Below, piece after piece: positions 27,681-37,392 of a DNA stretch of 64,000 bases. Location: NCBI GenBank assembly GCA_017431005.1, contig JAFRLY010000044.1:79354-143353 (forward strand). The letters are read 5' to 3'. The stretch is from Clostridia bacterium. GTDB lineage: Bacteria; Bacillota; Clostridia; Christensenellales; Aristaeellaceae. Both the position numbers and the translations under genes were made by a program. Below the pieces are notes generated by a model. The model did no database searches. It had not been told where the DNA came from and was given only the letters and a program-made list of their open reading frames with translations. Every line of letters begins with the position of its first letter. Within the stretch, counting starts at the first letter, position 1.

Positions 27681-29261
27681 TTACACGCCGCTTAATCCGT
27701 AGTTCGCCAACACCCTCGCGGAGGGATCGTCCACGTCGCAGCCCGGCCAGGATTTGTTGGGCATCCAGAAGCCGGGAATCATGCGGGCCTGCCCGGGATA
27801 ATACTGCTCAAACAGCTCCCGGTAAAGGAGGCTTTCCTTCGTAAAGGGCGGGCAGTAATCGTATTTCGCCGCCATTTCCGCTAATTCCTTGTCCGTATAG
27901 CATTTCTCCGCGTACGCCTTCAGGTCGTTGACCATGCTGTGGCCCACGGCGTCGGAGAACGCGGCCTTCTGCCGCCACAGAATCTCATCCGGCAGAATAT
28001 GGTCGTCCGCGAAGGCTTTGCGGATCAGATATTTGCCCATGCTGTGCCGGTTCATTTTCAGCTCCGGATCGATGCTCATGGCGTAGCGGACGAACTTCAG
28101 GTCGCCGAAGGGCACCCGCGCCTCCAGGGAGTTATACGATATGCAGCGGTCGGCCCGGAGCACGTCGTAAACGTGCAGCTCCCGGATACGCTTTTCCGCC
28201 TCCTCCTGGAACGCGGCGGCGGAGGGGGCAAAATCCGTGTATTTGTAGCCGAAGAGCTCGTCGGAAATCTCGCCGGTCAGCAGCACCCGGATATCCGTAT
28301 GCTCATGGATCCATCTGCAGACCAGGTACATGCCGACGGAAGCGCGGATGGTGGTGATATCCCAGGTGCCCAGCAGCTCCACCACGGTCGGGAGCACCTC
28401 CAGCACGTCCTTTTCGCTGATGATGACCTCCGTATGCTCGCTGCCGATGTACTCCGCGGCCTTGCGGGCGTATTTCAGGTCGATGGCGTCGGTGTCCATA
28501 CCGATGGCGAAGGTGCGGATCGGCCTGTCCAGCAGCTGCTGCGCGATGGCGCAGACGAGGGAGGAATCCAGGCCGCCGGAAAGCAGGAAGCCCAGCGGAG
28601 CGTCCGCGTCCAGCCGTTTTTTTACCCCGTCGATCAGCAGGCGGCGAAGCTTCGGGCAGACCTCCTCCTCGGTTTTCATCGTGAAATAGCCCACGTAGGC
28701 CGGATCCGCATACTGTACAAACTCCCCGTCGATCCAGTAATGTCCGGGCGGGAACGGCAGGATTTCGTCGCACATGCCGATCAGGTTCTTCGGCTCGCTG
28801 GCAAACGCGATGCCTCCGCCTCGCACCTCTCCGTAATACAGCGGGCGGATACCGATCGGATCGCGGGCGGCGATCAGCTTCTGCCGCCTGCCGTCCCACA
28901 GGATCAGGGCAAACTCCGCGTCCAGGGTTTTGAACATTTCCACGCCGTACTCCCGGTACAGGGGCAGCAGGATTTCGCAGTCGCATTCGCTCTTCAGATC
29001 ATAGGTTTCCATCAGCCGGGCCCGCAGGGGCCGGAAGCCGTAAAGCTCTCCGTTGCAGACGACCAGGTCGTCGTCCAGCCGGAAGGGCTGCATCCCCTCC
29101 TCGTGCAGGCCCATGATCGCCAGGCGATGGAAGCCCAGCAGGCCGCCGGGGATATCCGCCATCCGGGTCATGTCCGGGCCGCGGGAAACGGTGCGGTCGA
29201 AGCAGGTTCTGATCAGGTCCCGGGGAAACCGGGAGCCGATGGTGCCGAAAATGGAACACAT
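27681..29261 (-). CDS. asnB: Asparagine synthetase B (glutamine-hydrolysing)
   Basis: This 526-residue enzyme makes asparagine from aspartate, ATP and glutamine. Cys2 (MCSIFGTIG) is the N-terminal nucleophile of the class II amidotransferase domain, and [14 protein letters not shown] and DAEFAL are further markers. The synthetase domain carries the ATP-pyrophosphatase loop [14 protein letters not shown] near residue 230 and [12 protein letters not shown]. Translation must start at 29261 because Cys2 has to become residue 1. It is transcribed away from glnA. Its leader carries a promoter followed by a terminator hairpin of the type seen before glnA, amt and glmS, so expression is probably attenuated by nitrogen status. 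Confidence 0.97.
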   Translation of the reverse strand: MCSIFGTIGSRFPRDLIRTCFDRTVSRGPDMTRMADIPGGLLGFHRLAIMGLHEEGMQPFRLDDDLVVCNGELYGFRPLRARLMETYDLKSECDCEILLPLYREYGVEMFKTLDAEFALILWDGRRQKLIAARDPIGIRPLYYGEVRGGGIAFASEPKNLIGMCDEILPFPPGHYWIDGEFVQYADPAYVGYFTMKTEEEVCPKLRRLLIDGVKKRLDADAPLGFLLSGGLDSSLVCAIAQQLLDRPIRTFAIGMDTDAIDLKYARKAAEYIGSEHTEVIISEKDVLEVLPTVVELLGTWDITTIRASVGMYLVCRWIHEHTDIRVLLTGEISDELFGYKYTDFAPSAAAFQEEAEKRIRELHVYDVLRADRCISYNSLEARVPFGDLKFVRYAMSIDPELKMNRHSMGKYLIRKAFADDHILPDEILWRQKAAFSDAVGHSMVNDLKAYAEKCYTDKELAEMAAKYDYCPPFTKESLLYRELFEQYYPGQARMIPGFWMPNKSWPGCDVDDPSARVLANYGLSGV

Positions 29262-29290
29262 AAGGGATCGCCTCCTGTTTATTCATGGGT

Positions 29291-29347
29291 TTACGGGAAC
29301 CTGCAGGAAGCCTCCGGGTTGGAGCAGCTGGCGGAAAATGCCGGCAT
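29291..29347 (-). CDS. Possible 18-residue leader peptide of asnB
   Basis: An ATG at 29347 follows AAAGGAG at good spacing and opens 18 codons (MPAFSASCSNPEASCRFP) to TAA at 29291-29293. The frame is between the attenuator hairpin and asnB. It contains Asn and Cys codons but no run of one amino acid. It could couple translation to asnB expression or be chance; there is no homology to support it. Confidence 0.25.
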   Translation of the reverse strand: MPAFSASCSNPEASCRFP

Positions 29348-29368
29348 AGGATCATCTCCTTTGAAAAC

Positions 29369-29412
29369 AAAAAGAGGCAGGGGCGCCGTTTACAGGACGC
29401 CCTTGCCTTGAT
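29369..29412 (-). promoter_or_regulatory. Promoter-proximal attenuator hairpin of asnB
   Basis: The predicted transcript starts at about 29412 with ATCAAGGCAAGGGCGTC. At once it forms a stem (GGCAAGGGCG against CGCCCCTGCC, 29376-29407, one mismatch), followed by CTTTTTG. This is an intrinsic terminator beginning about 5 bases from the start site. It shares CAAGGGNGTC with the glnA and glmS hairpins and CAAGGGNGT with amt. Transcription must be released past it for asnB to be expressed. Confidence 0.65.
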
Positions 29413-29419
29413 GGCAGGT

Positions 29420-29448
29420 ATGGTATCATTCCGCCGCGGGCTTGTCAA
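29420..29448 (-). promoter_or_regulatory. Sigma-A promoter of asnB
   Basis: Minus strand TTGACA (29443-29448), 17-bp spacer, TACCAT (29420-29425). The expected start is about 29412. It is back to back with the glnA promoter; the two -35 boxes are 52 bp apart. Confidence 0.7.
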
Positions 29449-29500
29449 GAACGGCACGGGCGAAACGAAAGGCAGTACAAAGGGAATACAATCCGGACGC

Positions 29501-29529
29501 TTGACAGCGGTTCAGGCCGGTGATAATAT
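29501..29529 (+). promoter_or_regulatory. Sigma-A promoter of glnA
   Basis: A consensus TTGACA (29501-29506), an exact 17-bp spacer and TAATAT (29524-29529). The expected start is the A at about 29536, which gives a transcript beginning ATCAGGACAAGGG. Confidence 0.8.
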
Positions 29530-29535
29530 GCGCCC

Positions 29536-29583
29536 ATCAGGACAAGGGTGTCGTGGATGCGATACGCCTTGTTTTTCTTTTTA
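29536..29583 (+). promoter_or_regulatory. Promoter-proximal attenuator hairpin of glnA
   Basis: Six bases after the predicted start, ACAAGG plus GTGTCG pairs with CGATAC plus GCCTTGT (29542-29572) around the hexaloop TGGATG. TTTTTCTTTTT follows. This is a complete intrinsic terminator in a leader of about 70 bases. The start of this transcript and that of asnB match at 16 of 19 positions (consensus CCATCARGRCAAGGGYGTC). Confidence 0.7.
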
Positions 29584-29606
29584 TTGATGATGAGGAGGTC
29601 GGAACG

Positions 29607-30938
<1,332 letters not shown>

Positions 30939-30941
30939 TGC

Positions 30942-31033
30942 GGACGTGTCCAAATCTGTGATTTGGGTAACACGTCCCATGCTACAGCCGTCCATTGCCG
31001 CGAGGCGAAGACGAAGCGGGAATGGGTAACGGC
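30942..31033 (+). other. Twin long hairpins between glnA and the ANTAR gene
   Basis: Two adjacent inverted repeats share one design. The first (30942-30977) pairs GGACGTGT with ACACGTCC outside and CCAAAT with ATTTGG inside, around CTGTG. The second (30987-31033) pairs GCCGT with ACGGC, CCATT with AATGG and CCGC with GCGG. In both, the 3' side has an unpaired GTA between inner and outer stem (TGG-GTA-AC). No T run follows, so they are not simple terminators. They may be protein-binding or processing sites separating glnA from the downstream genes. Confidence 0.5.
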
Positions 31034-31090
31034 GATCGCATCGTACAGACAGAAAAAATCTTTCTCAGCTGACGAAAGGAGGAAGCCCGC

Positions 31091-31642
31091 GTGACGAGAA
31101 CGATTATCGCCGCCGCGTCTGAAGCCAACCGCGAACAGATGTCCCGGCTCCTGGCCTCCTCCGGTTATTCTGTTTACCGATGCTGCGCGTCGGAGAGTAC
31201 CCTGCGGAGAGCGCTCGCGGAAAGCGAGGACAGCATTCTGGTTTTCATCGGTCTGCTGCCGGACTGCAAGCCGGATGACCTGGTCTGGGACTACGGGGAC
31301 AGGATTCAGATTCTCTGGATCGCGAAGCCTGCCGTGCTGGAGGATTGTGAATCCAGGAGCATTTTCCGGCTTGCGCTTCCGACCTCGGGCCAGACGGTGA
31401 TCGGCGCGCTGGAAATGCTGCTGCAGTTGCACCGGCGGAACATGCCCCGCCGGACCGGACAGGACCGGGAGCTGGTGGAGCGGGCGAAAGCGATTCTGAT
31501 GAAAAAGATGCAGTTGACTGAGCCGGAGGCGCATCATCTGCTGCAGAAGCAGGCGATGGACCGCGGGGTCAGAATGACGGAATACGCGGCACGGATAATT
31601 CAGAACAGTCGGTCATCGACGGGACCGGAGGATGAGTCATGA
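31091..31642 (+). CDS. ANTAR-domain response regulator (putative nitrogen antiterminator)
   Basis: This 183-residue protein starts at a GTG eight bases after GGAGG. The first 110 residues form a receiver-like domain (TRTIIAAASEANREQMSRLL at the start) without the usual phosphorylatable Asp context, so it is probably a pseudo-receiver. Residues about 125-172 form an ANTAR domain: AKAILMKKMQLTEPEAHHLL, then KQAMDRGVRMTEYAARII. ANTAR proteins bind paired RNA hairpins and prevent transcription termination. It lies between glnA and gltB, and its stop overlaps the gltB start by 4 bp. The leader terminators of asnB, glnA, amt and glmS are its natural candidate targets, but this is inference. Confidence 0.9.
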   Translation: MTRTIIAAASEANREQMSRLLASSGYSVYRCCASESTLRRALAESEDSILVFIGLLPDCKPDDLVWDYGDRIQILWIAKPAVLEDCESRSIFRLALPTSGQTVIGALEMLLQLHRRNMPRRTGQDRELVERAKAILMKKMQLTEPEAHHLLQKQAMDRGVRMTEYAARIIQNSRSSTGPEDES

Positions 31643-34600
31643 AGGATCGGCAATATCCTCTGTATCATGAGGAACTGGAACATGAAAGCTGCGGCGTCGG
31701 CGCGGTGGCGGACCTGAGCGGAAGGGCCACCCACCGGACGGTCGACCAGGCGCTCTGCATTGTGGAGCGCCTGGCGCACCGGGCCGGAAGCGACGCCCTG
31801 GGAACCACCGGCGACGGGGTCGGGATTCTGACACAACTGCCCCACAGCCTGTTTTCGGCCTGGGCCCGGGAGGAGGGAATCTCCCTGGGACAGCCCGGGG
31901 ACTACGGCGTGGGGATGTTCTTTTTACCGGAGGATGAGGTCGGTGCGGAGAACGCCTGTCTGATCTTTGAACAGCTGGCGGCCGCCGAGCGGATTGCCGT
32001 GCTCGGATGGCGCAATGTGCCCTGCCATCCGGCGCAGCTGGGCGCCGGCGCGCGGCGCACGATGCCGCGGATCCGCCAGTGCTTTGTCCGCCGCCCGGAG
32101 GACGCGGCAGCCGGGGCGGAATTTGACCGGCGGCTGTATGTGCTGCGGCGCGTCTTTGAAAAGCAGAACACGGATACCTTCATCTGCTCGCTGTCCTGCC
32201 GTACGGTTGTATACAAGGGCATGATGCTGGTCGGCCAGCTGCGCTCCTTCTATGACGATCTGCAGGACGCGCGCTACACCAGCGCCATGGCAATGGTGCA
32301 TTCCCGCTTCTCCACCAACACCTTCCCCTCCTGGAGCAAGGCGCATCCGCACCGGATGCTGCTGCACAACGGGGAGATCAACACGATCCGCGGCAATCAC
32401 GACCGGATGAAAGCCCGGGAGGAAACGATGCGCTCGGAGGTCATGGGCGCTGAGATGCGGCGCGTGCTCCCGGTGGTAGAGGACAGCGGAAGCGACAGCC
32501 AGATGCTGGACAACGCCCTGGAGTTCCTGGTGATGAACGGGTTCCCGCTGCCGCTGGCCGGCATGGTGCTGCTGCCGGAGCCGTACCAGGGCATGCGGCA
32601 GCAGAAGCCCTGGCATGATCTGTATCGGTACTATGCCACGATGATGGAGCCCTGGGACGGGCCGGCTGCCGTGCTGTACTCGGACGGCGAGAAGGTCTGC
32701 GCCTCGCTGGACCGGAACGGGCTGCGCCCGCTGCGTTGCGCGCTGACGGACGACCGTCGGCTGATCCTTTCCTCGGAGGCTGGCGTGCTGTTCGAGGAAA
32801 ACGCGCATATCATCCGCCGGTGGAAGCTGGGCGGCGGTGATGTGCTGGAGGCGGATCTGACGACCGGCCGGCTGATCGAGAACGACGAGCTGAAAACCCG
32901 CTACGCGCGGGAATACCCGTACACGGAATGGATGCGCGGCACGGTGCGCCTGGCGGATCTGCCGGAGAACGGGGAAACGGCGGAGCCGCTGACCGGCGGC
33001 TGTCTCGCGCGGCTGTGCCGGGCGTTCCGCTACACCCAGGAGGACCTGCAGGACATCCTGCGCCCGATGGCGGAGAACGGCACGGAGCCTATCGTTTCCA
33101 TGGGCGCGGACGAGCCGCTGGCCGCGCTGTCAAAGACGCATCCCCCCCTGTTCGATTATTTCCGCCAGCGCTTCGCCCAGGTGACAAACCCGCCGATCGA
33201 CGCGCTGCGGGAGGAGGTCAAGACGGACTGCTCAATCCTGATCGGGGACGACGGAAACCTGCTTTCCCGCGATCCGGAGAACTGCGTGGTGCTGGAGCTT
33301 CCCTCTCCGGTGCTGACGGAGGAAGAACTGGGCCGCATCCGCGCCCTTCAGCATCCGGCCTTCACCGTGCGGACGGTTTCCCTGCTTTATAAAAAGGAAG
33401 AAACCCTCCGGGACGCGATGGACGAGCTTTACGCGGCCTGCGACCGGGCATGCCGGGACCGCATTAACGTGCTGATCCTGTCCGACCGCGGGGTGGACAC
33501 GGAGCATCCGGCGATCCCCTCGCTGCTGGCGGTCTCCGCCCTGGAGCAGCATCTGATCCGGATCCGGAAGCGCACGGCTGTGTCGGTGGTGCTGGAAAGC
33601 GGCGAGCCGCGGGACGTGCACCAGCTGGCGCTGCTGGTTGCCTTCGGGGCGCGGGCGGTCAATCCGTACCTGGCCCACGACTGCGTCCGGGCGCTGTGTG
33701 CGGCGGGACAGATTGCCAAAGCGGCGCCGGAAGCGCTGGCGGCCTACGACCGGGCGCTGACGGCAGGCGTGCTGAAGATCGCCTCGAAGATGGGAGTTTC
33801 CACCCTGCAGGCGTATCAGAGTGCCCAGCTGTTCGAGGCGGTGGGCCTGGACCGGGCGTTCGTGGATAAGTACTTCACGAATACGCCGGCATGCCTCGGC
33901 GGCACGGACCTGAACCGGGTGGAGGCGGATCTGCTGTTCCATCACCGGGCGGCATTCGCGGATCCGGCAGAAAACGGTCTGCCCAGTGTCGGCATTCACC
34001 GGCTGCGCACCGGGGAAGGCGCGGAGGAGCATCTGTACTCCCCCGAGACGATCCATCTGCTGCAGCAGGCTGTGTGGACGGACAGCCGGGAAACCTTTGA
34101 CAGGTACGCCGCGGGTGTTGAGCAGGAGGGACCCCGGACGATCCGCTCCATGCTGACGTTCCGGTACGAGGCCTGCCGGGAGATCCCGCTTTCCGAGGTG
34201 GAAAGCGCGGCGTCCATTGTGAAGCGGTTCCGCACCGGGGCGATGAGCTACGGCTCCATCTCGCAGGAGGCTCACGAATGTCTGGCGAAGGCCATGAATC
34301 ATCTGGGCGGACGGTCGAACAGCGGCGAGGGCGGCGAGCTGCCGGAGCGCTTCGGGACTGAGCTGAACTCCGCCATCAAGCAGGTGGCGTCCGGCCGCTT
34401 CGGCGTGACGCGGGACTACCTGCTTTCCGCGCAGGAGATTCAGATCAAAATGGCGCAGGGAGCGAAGCCGGGCGAAGGCGGACACCTGCCCGGGGCTAAG
34501 GTGACGGAGAGCGTCGCGAAAACCCGCTGCTCCACGCCGGGTATCTCCCTGATTTCCCCGCCGCCCCATCATGATATCTATTCGATTGAGGATCTGGCGG

Positions 34601-35958
34601 AGCTGATCTACGACCTGCAGTGTGCCAACGAGCAGGCGAAAATCACCGTCAAGCTGGTGGCCTCCACCGGCGTGGGAACGATTGCCAGCGGCGTGGCCAA
34701 GGCCGGCGCCGGCGGTATCCTGATCTCCGGCGGCGAGGGCGGAACCGGCGCGGTGCCGCTTTCCAGTGTGCATCATGCGGGCCTGCCCTGGGAAATCGGC
34801 CTGGCGGAGGCGCACCAGGTGCTGTGCCGCAACCGGCTGCGCCAGCAGGTGACGCTGGAGACGGACGGCAAGCTGATGACCGGGCACGACGTGGCGGTGG
34901 CGCTGCTGCTGGGAGCCGAGCAGTTCGGCTTTGCCACGGCGCCGCTGGTGACCATGGGCTGCCGGATGATGCGGGTGTGCCATCTGGGCACCTGCCCATT
35001 CGGTATCGCCACCCAGAATCCGGAGCTGCGCAGGCGCTTCGCCGGCAAACCGGAGTATGTGGAGCGCTTCATGCTGTTCATCGCGGAGCAGCTGCGGGAG
35101 ATCATGGCGAAGCTCGGCGCCCGTACGGTGTCCGAGCTGGTGGGCCGGAGCGATCTGCTGAAGATGAAGCCGGACGCGGCGATGGATCTGTCCGATCTGA
35201 TCGGCTTCGCGCGCAATACCTGCTTCCGGCCGGAGGCGAAGCATGATTTCCGCCTGCAGGAGCGGACGGACGTGCGCCTGTTCCAGGATCATGTTCAGCT
35301 GATGACGACGGACCGGGCTTTCGGCACGATGCTGAAGGGGAACCGGACGATCCAGGCGCTGGGCTGCGGCGGCCAGTCCTTCGGGGCGTTCCTGCCCGCG
35401 GGGCAGACGATCACCCTTTACGGCGTGGCCAACGACTATCTGGGCAAGGGCCTGTCCGGCGGAACGCTGGCGGTCTGTCCCCCGGCGGACGCCATCTGGC
35501 GGCCGGAGGATACCCTGATCGGCAACGTTGCCCTGTACGGCGCCACCGGCGGCTGCGCCTTCGTGGCGGGCCGGACGGGCGAGCGCTTCGCCGTGCGCAA
35601 TTCCGGCGCGTGGGCCGTGGCGGAGGGCGTGGGCGATCACGGCTGCGAGTATATGACCGGCGGCCGCGTGGCGGTGCTGGGCTCTGTGGGAGACAACTTT
35701 GCCGCCGGCATGAGCGGCGGCATCGCCTGGGTGCTGGACGAGGACGGCACCTTGGCGGAAAAGCTGAATACAGGGCACGTCCAGGCGTATCCCGTCAGCC
35801 CGGAGGAGGCGGAGGAGCTGGAGCGGCTCCTGCGCATGCACGAGCGGGCGACCGGATCCCGGAAGGCCCGGGAGATCCTGGAGCGCTTTGCCGATTATCT
35901 GCCGCTGTTCAGAACGGTTATCTCGGACGAATACAAAGCCCGGCTGAAGGGAGCGTGA
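31639..35958 (+). CDS. gltB: Glutamate synthase large (alpha) subunit
   Basis: This 1439-residue subunit transfers the amide of glutamine to 2-oxoglutarate to make two glutamates. The class II amidotransferase nucleophile is Cys18 in HESCGVGAVA, implying removal of a 17-residue propeptide. FSTNTFPSW and HNGEINTIRGN follow. The central and FMN-binding synthase domains start near residue 790. The synthase part contains FRTGAMSYGSIS, the GxGG-rich VASTGVGTIASGVAKAGA and the 3Fe-4S cysteines in CRMMRVCHLGTCPFG. The C-terminal GXGXG domain ends the protein. It overlaps the ANTAR gene by 4 bp and is 4 bp from gltD, so the three are cotranscribed. Confidence 0.97.
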   Translation: MKDRQYPLYHEELEHESCGVGAVADLSGRATHRTVDQALCIVERLAHRAGSDALGTTGDGVGILTQLPHSLFSAWAREEGISLGQPGDYGVGMFFLPEDEVGAENACLIFEQLAAAERIAVLGWRNVPCHPAQLGAGARRTMPRIRQCFVRRPEDAAAGAEFDRRLYVLRRVFEKQNTDTFICSLSCRTVVYKGMMLVGQLRSFYDDLQDARYTSAMAMVHSRFSTNTFPSWSKAHPHRMLLHNGEINTIRGNHDRMKAREETMRSEVMGAEMRRVLPVVEDSGSDSQMLDNALEFLVMNGFPLPLAGMVLLPEPYQGMRQQKPWHDLYRYYATMMEPWDGPAAVLYSDGEKVCASLDRNGLRPLRCALTDDRRLILSSEAGVLFEENAHIIRRWKLGGGDVLEADLTTGRLIENDELKTRYAREYPYTEWMRGTVRLADLPENGETAEPLTGGCLARLCRAFRYTQEDLQDILRPMAENGTEPIVSMGADEPLAALSKTHPPLFDYFRQRFAQVTNPPIDALREEVKTDCSILIGDDGNLLSRDPENCVVLELPSPVLTEEELGRIRALQHPAFTVRTVSLLYKKEETLRDAMDELYAACDRACRDRINVLILSDRGVDTEHPAIPSLLAVSALEQHLIRIRKRTAVSVVLESGEPRDVHQLALLVAFGARAVNPYLAHDCVRALCAAGQIAKAAPEALAAYDRALTAGVLKIASKMGVSTLQAYQSAQLFEAVGLDRAFVDKYFTNTPACLGGTDLNRVEADLLFHHRAAFADPAENGLPSVGIHRLRTGEGAEEHLYSPETIHLLQQAVWTDSRETFDRYAAGVEQEGPRTIRSMLTFRYEACREIPLSEVESAASIVKRFRTGAMSYGSISQEAHECLAKAMNHLGGRSNSGEGGELPERFGTELNSAIKQVASGRFGVTRDYLLSAQEIQIKMAQGAKPGEGGHLPGAKVTESVAKTRCSTPGISLISPPPHHDIYSIEDLAELIYDLQCANEQAKITVKLVASTGVGTIASGVAKAGAGGILISGGEGGTGAVPLSSVHHAGLPWEIGLAEAHQVLCRNRLRQQVTLETDGKLMTGHDVAVALLLGAEQFGFATAPLVTMGCRMMRVCHLGTCPFGIATQNPELRRRFAGKPEYVERFMLFIAEQLREIMAKLGARTVSELVGRSDLLKMKPDAAMDLSDLIGFARNTCFRPEAKHDFRLQERTDVRLFQDHVQLMTTDRAFGTMLKGNRTIQALGCGGQSFGAFLPAGQTITLYGVANDYLGKGLSGGTLAVCPPADAIWRPEDTLIGNVALYGATGGCAFVAGRTGERFAVRNSGAWAVAEGVGDHGCEYMTGGRVAVLGSVGDNFAAGMSGGIAWVLDEDGTLAEKLNTGHVQAYPVSPEEAEELERLLRMHERATGSRKAREILERFADYLPLFRTVISDEYKARLKGA

Positions 35959-35962
35959 CGGT

Positions 35963-37369
35963 ATGGGAACGGCAACCGGATTTCTGGATTACAGCCGGAA
36001 GGAAAACCCGTTCCGGGACGTCAGGGAACGCCTTTCGGATTATAACAATCTGCATGTCAGCCGGCCGGCAGAGGAGCGCCTCTGCCAGGCGTCCCGCTGC
36101 ATGAACTGCGGCGTGCCGTTCTGCCAGTCGCGCTTCGGCTGTCCGCTGCATAACCTGATTCCGGAGTGGAACGATCTGCTGTGCCGCGGCCTGGAGCGGG
36201 AAGCGCTGGAGCGGCTGCTGCGGACGGCGCCCTTTCCGGAGTTCACGGGCAGGGTCTGCCCGGCGCTGTGCGAGAAAGCCTGCAATCTGGAAAATAACGC
36301 GGTTACGAACCGGGACAATGAGCTGTATCTGATCGAAAAGGGTTTTCAGCAGGGCTGGATCAGCGGCGAAGCGCCGGCCTGCCGCACGGGAAAGCGTGTC
36401 GCGGTGGCCGGCAGCGGCCCCTCAGGGCTGGCGGCGGCGGACCTGCTGAACCGCATGGGGCATCGGGTGACCGTGTTTGAGCGCGCGGACCGGCCCGGTG
36501 GACTGCTGACCTACGGCATCCCGAACATGAAGCTGCCGAAGGAGATCGTGGAGCGCCGGATACGGCTGATGGAATCGCAGGGCGTGGAGTTCCGGGTGAG
36601 TACGGAAGCAACCCCGGAGCTCCTGGCGGACTTTGACGCGGCCGTGCTGTGCGGCGGCGCCCGGAAGCCCCGCTCCCTGAACGCGGAAAACACGGACGCG
36701 CAGGGAGTATGGTTTGCGGTGGATTTCCTGACGGAGACCACCAGGCGGCTGCTTGCCGGAAAGGATTCCCGACTGGCAGCCGGAAAGGATGTGGTGGTGG
36801 TCGGCGGAGGCGATACCGGCAACGACTGCGTCGGCACGGTGCTGCGGCAGGGCTGTGCTTCGGTGACCCAGCTGGAGATGATGCCGGCGCCGCCGGAGAT
36901 CCGGACACCGGGGAATCCCTGGCCGGAATGGCCGCGTACGCTGCGGACGGATTACGGCCAGCTGGAGGCGGAAGCCGTTCAGGGCGCTGATCCGCGGGTC
37001 TATGAGACGACGGTGAAGCGGATTATCCCGGACAAAAAAGGGCGGATTGAGGCTGTGGAGACCGTGAAACTGCGCCGGACGCCGGAAGGCCGGATGGAGC
37101 CGATTGAAAACTCGGAGCGGACGCTGCCCTGCGGCCTGCTGCTGATCGCCGCGGGCTTTGTGGGCTGCGACGAAGCGACGCGGGAAGACTTTGCTCTCTC
37201 CCCGGACGCGCGCGGACGGCTGATGCCGGAGGACGGTTCCCATTTCCTGGGCGGGAACCTTTTCAGCGCCGGGGATATGCGGACAGGCCAGTCCCTGGTG
37301 GTCCGGGCGCTGGCGGACGGCCGGGATGCCGCACGGGAGATCCATCAATGGCTGACGGGCGGCTGCTGA
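35963..37369 (+). CDS. gltD: Glutamate synthase small (beta) subunit
   Basis: This 468-residue subunit supplies electrons from NADPH to the large subunit. The N-terminal cysteine motif CMNCGVPFCQ at residues 48-57 and the second set CPALCEKAC bind the 4Fe-4S clusters. An FAD site (VAGSGPSGLAAADLL), an NADPH site (VVVVGGGDTGNDCVG) and the closing FSAGDMRTGQSLVVRA are present. Length matches GltD. It is four bases after gltB and 23 bases before the next gene. Confidence 0.97.
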   Translation: MGTATGFLDYSRKENPFRDVRERLSDYNNLHVSRPAEERLCQASRCMNCGVPFCQSRFGCPLHNLIPEWNDLLCRGLEREALERLLRTAPFPEFTGRVCPALCEKACNLENNAVTNRDNELYLIEKGFQQGWISGEAPACRTGKRVAVAGSGPSGLAAADLLNRMGHRVTVFERADRPGGLLTYGIPNMKLPKEIVERRIRLMESQGVEFRVSTEATPELLADFDAAVLCGGARKPRSLNAENTDAQGVWFAVDFLTETTRRLLAGKDSRLAAGKDVVVVGGGDTGNDCVGTVLRQGCASVTQLEMMPAPPEIRTPGNPWPEWPRTLRTDYGQLEAEAVQGADPRVYETTVKRIIPDKKGRIEAVETVKLRRTPEGRMEPIENSERTLPCGLLLIAAGFVGCDEATREDFALSPDARGRLMPEDGSHFLGGNLFSAGDMRTGQSLVVRALADGRDAAREIHQWLTGGC

Positions 37370-37392
37370 CCTGATCATCCGGAGGTGATTCT

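Noticed and set aside
29369-29583. T-box or known riboswitch in the asnB or glnA leader
   Set aside because: The leaders after the predicted starts are too short, and no T-box sequence or known aptamer core could be seen.
29536-29583. Canonical two-hairpin ANTAR target with A1/G4 hexaloops
   Set aside because: Only one hairpin lies downstream of the predicted start, and the loops (TGGATG in glnA, others elsewhere) do not show the A1/G4 pattern. I therefore report a candidate, not an identification.
33232-35841. An 869-codon open frame on the minus strand opposite gltB
   Set aside because: It is antisense to the well-conserved glutamate synthase and has a composition rich in Arg, His and Gln, without motifs.
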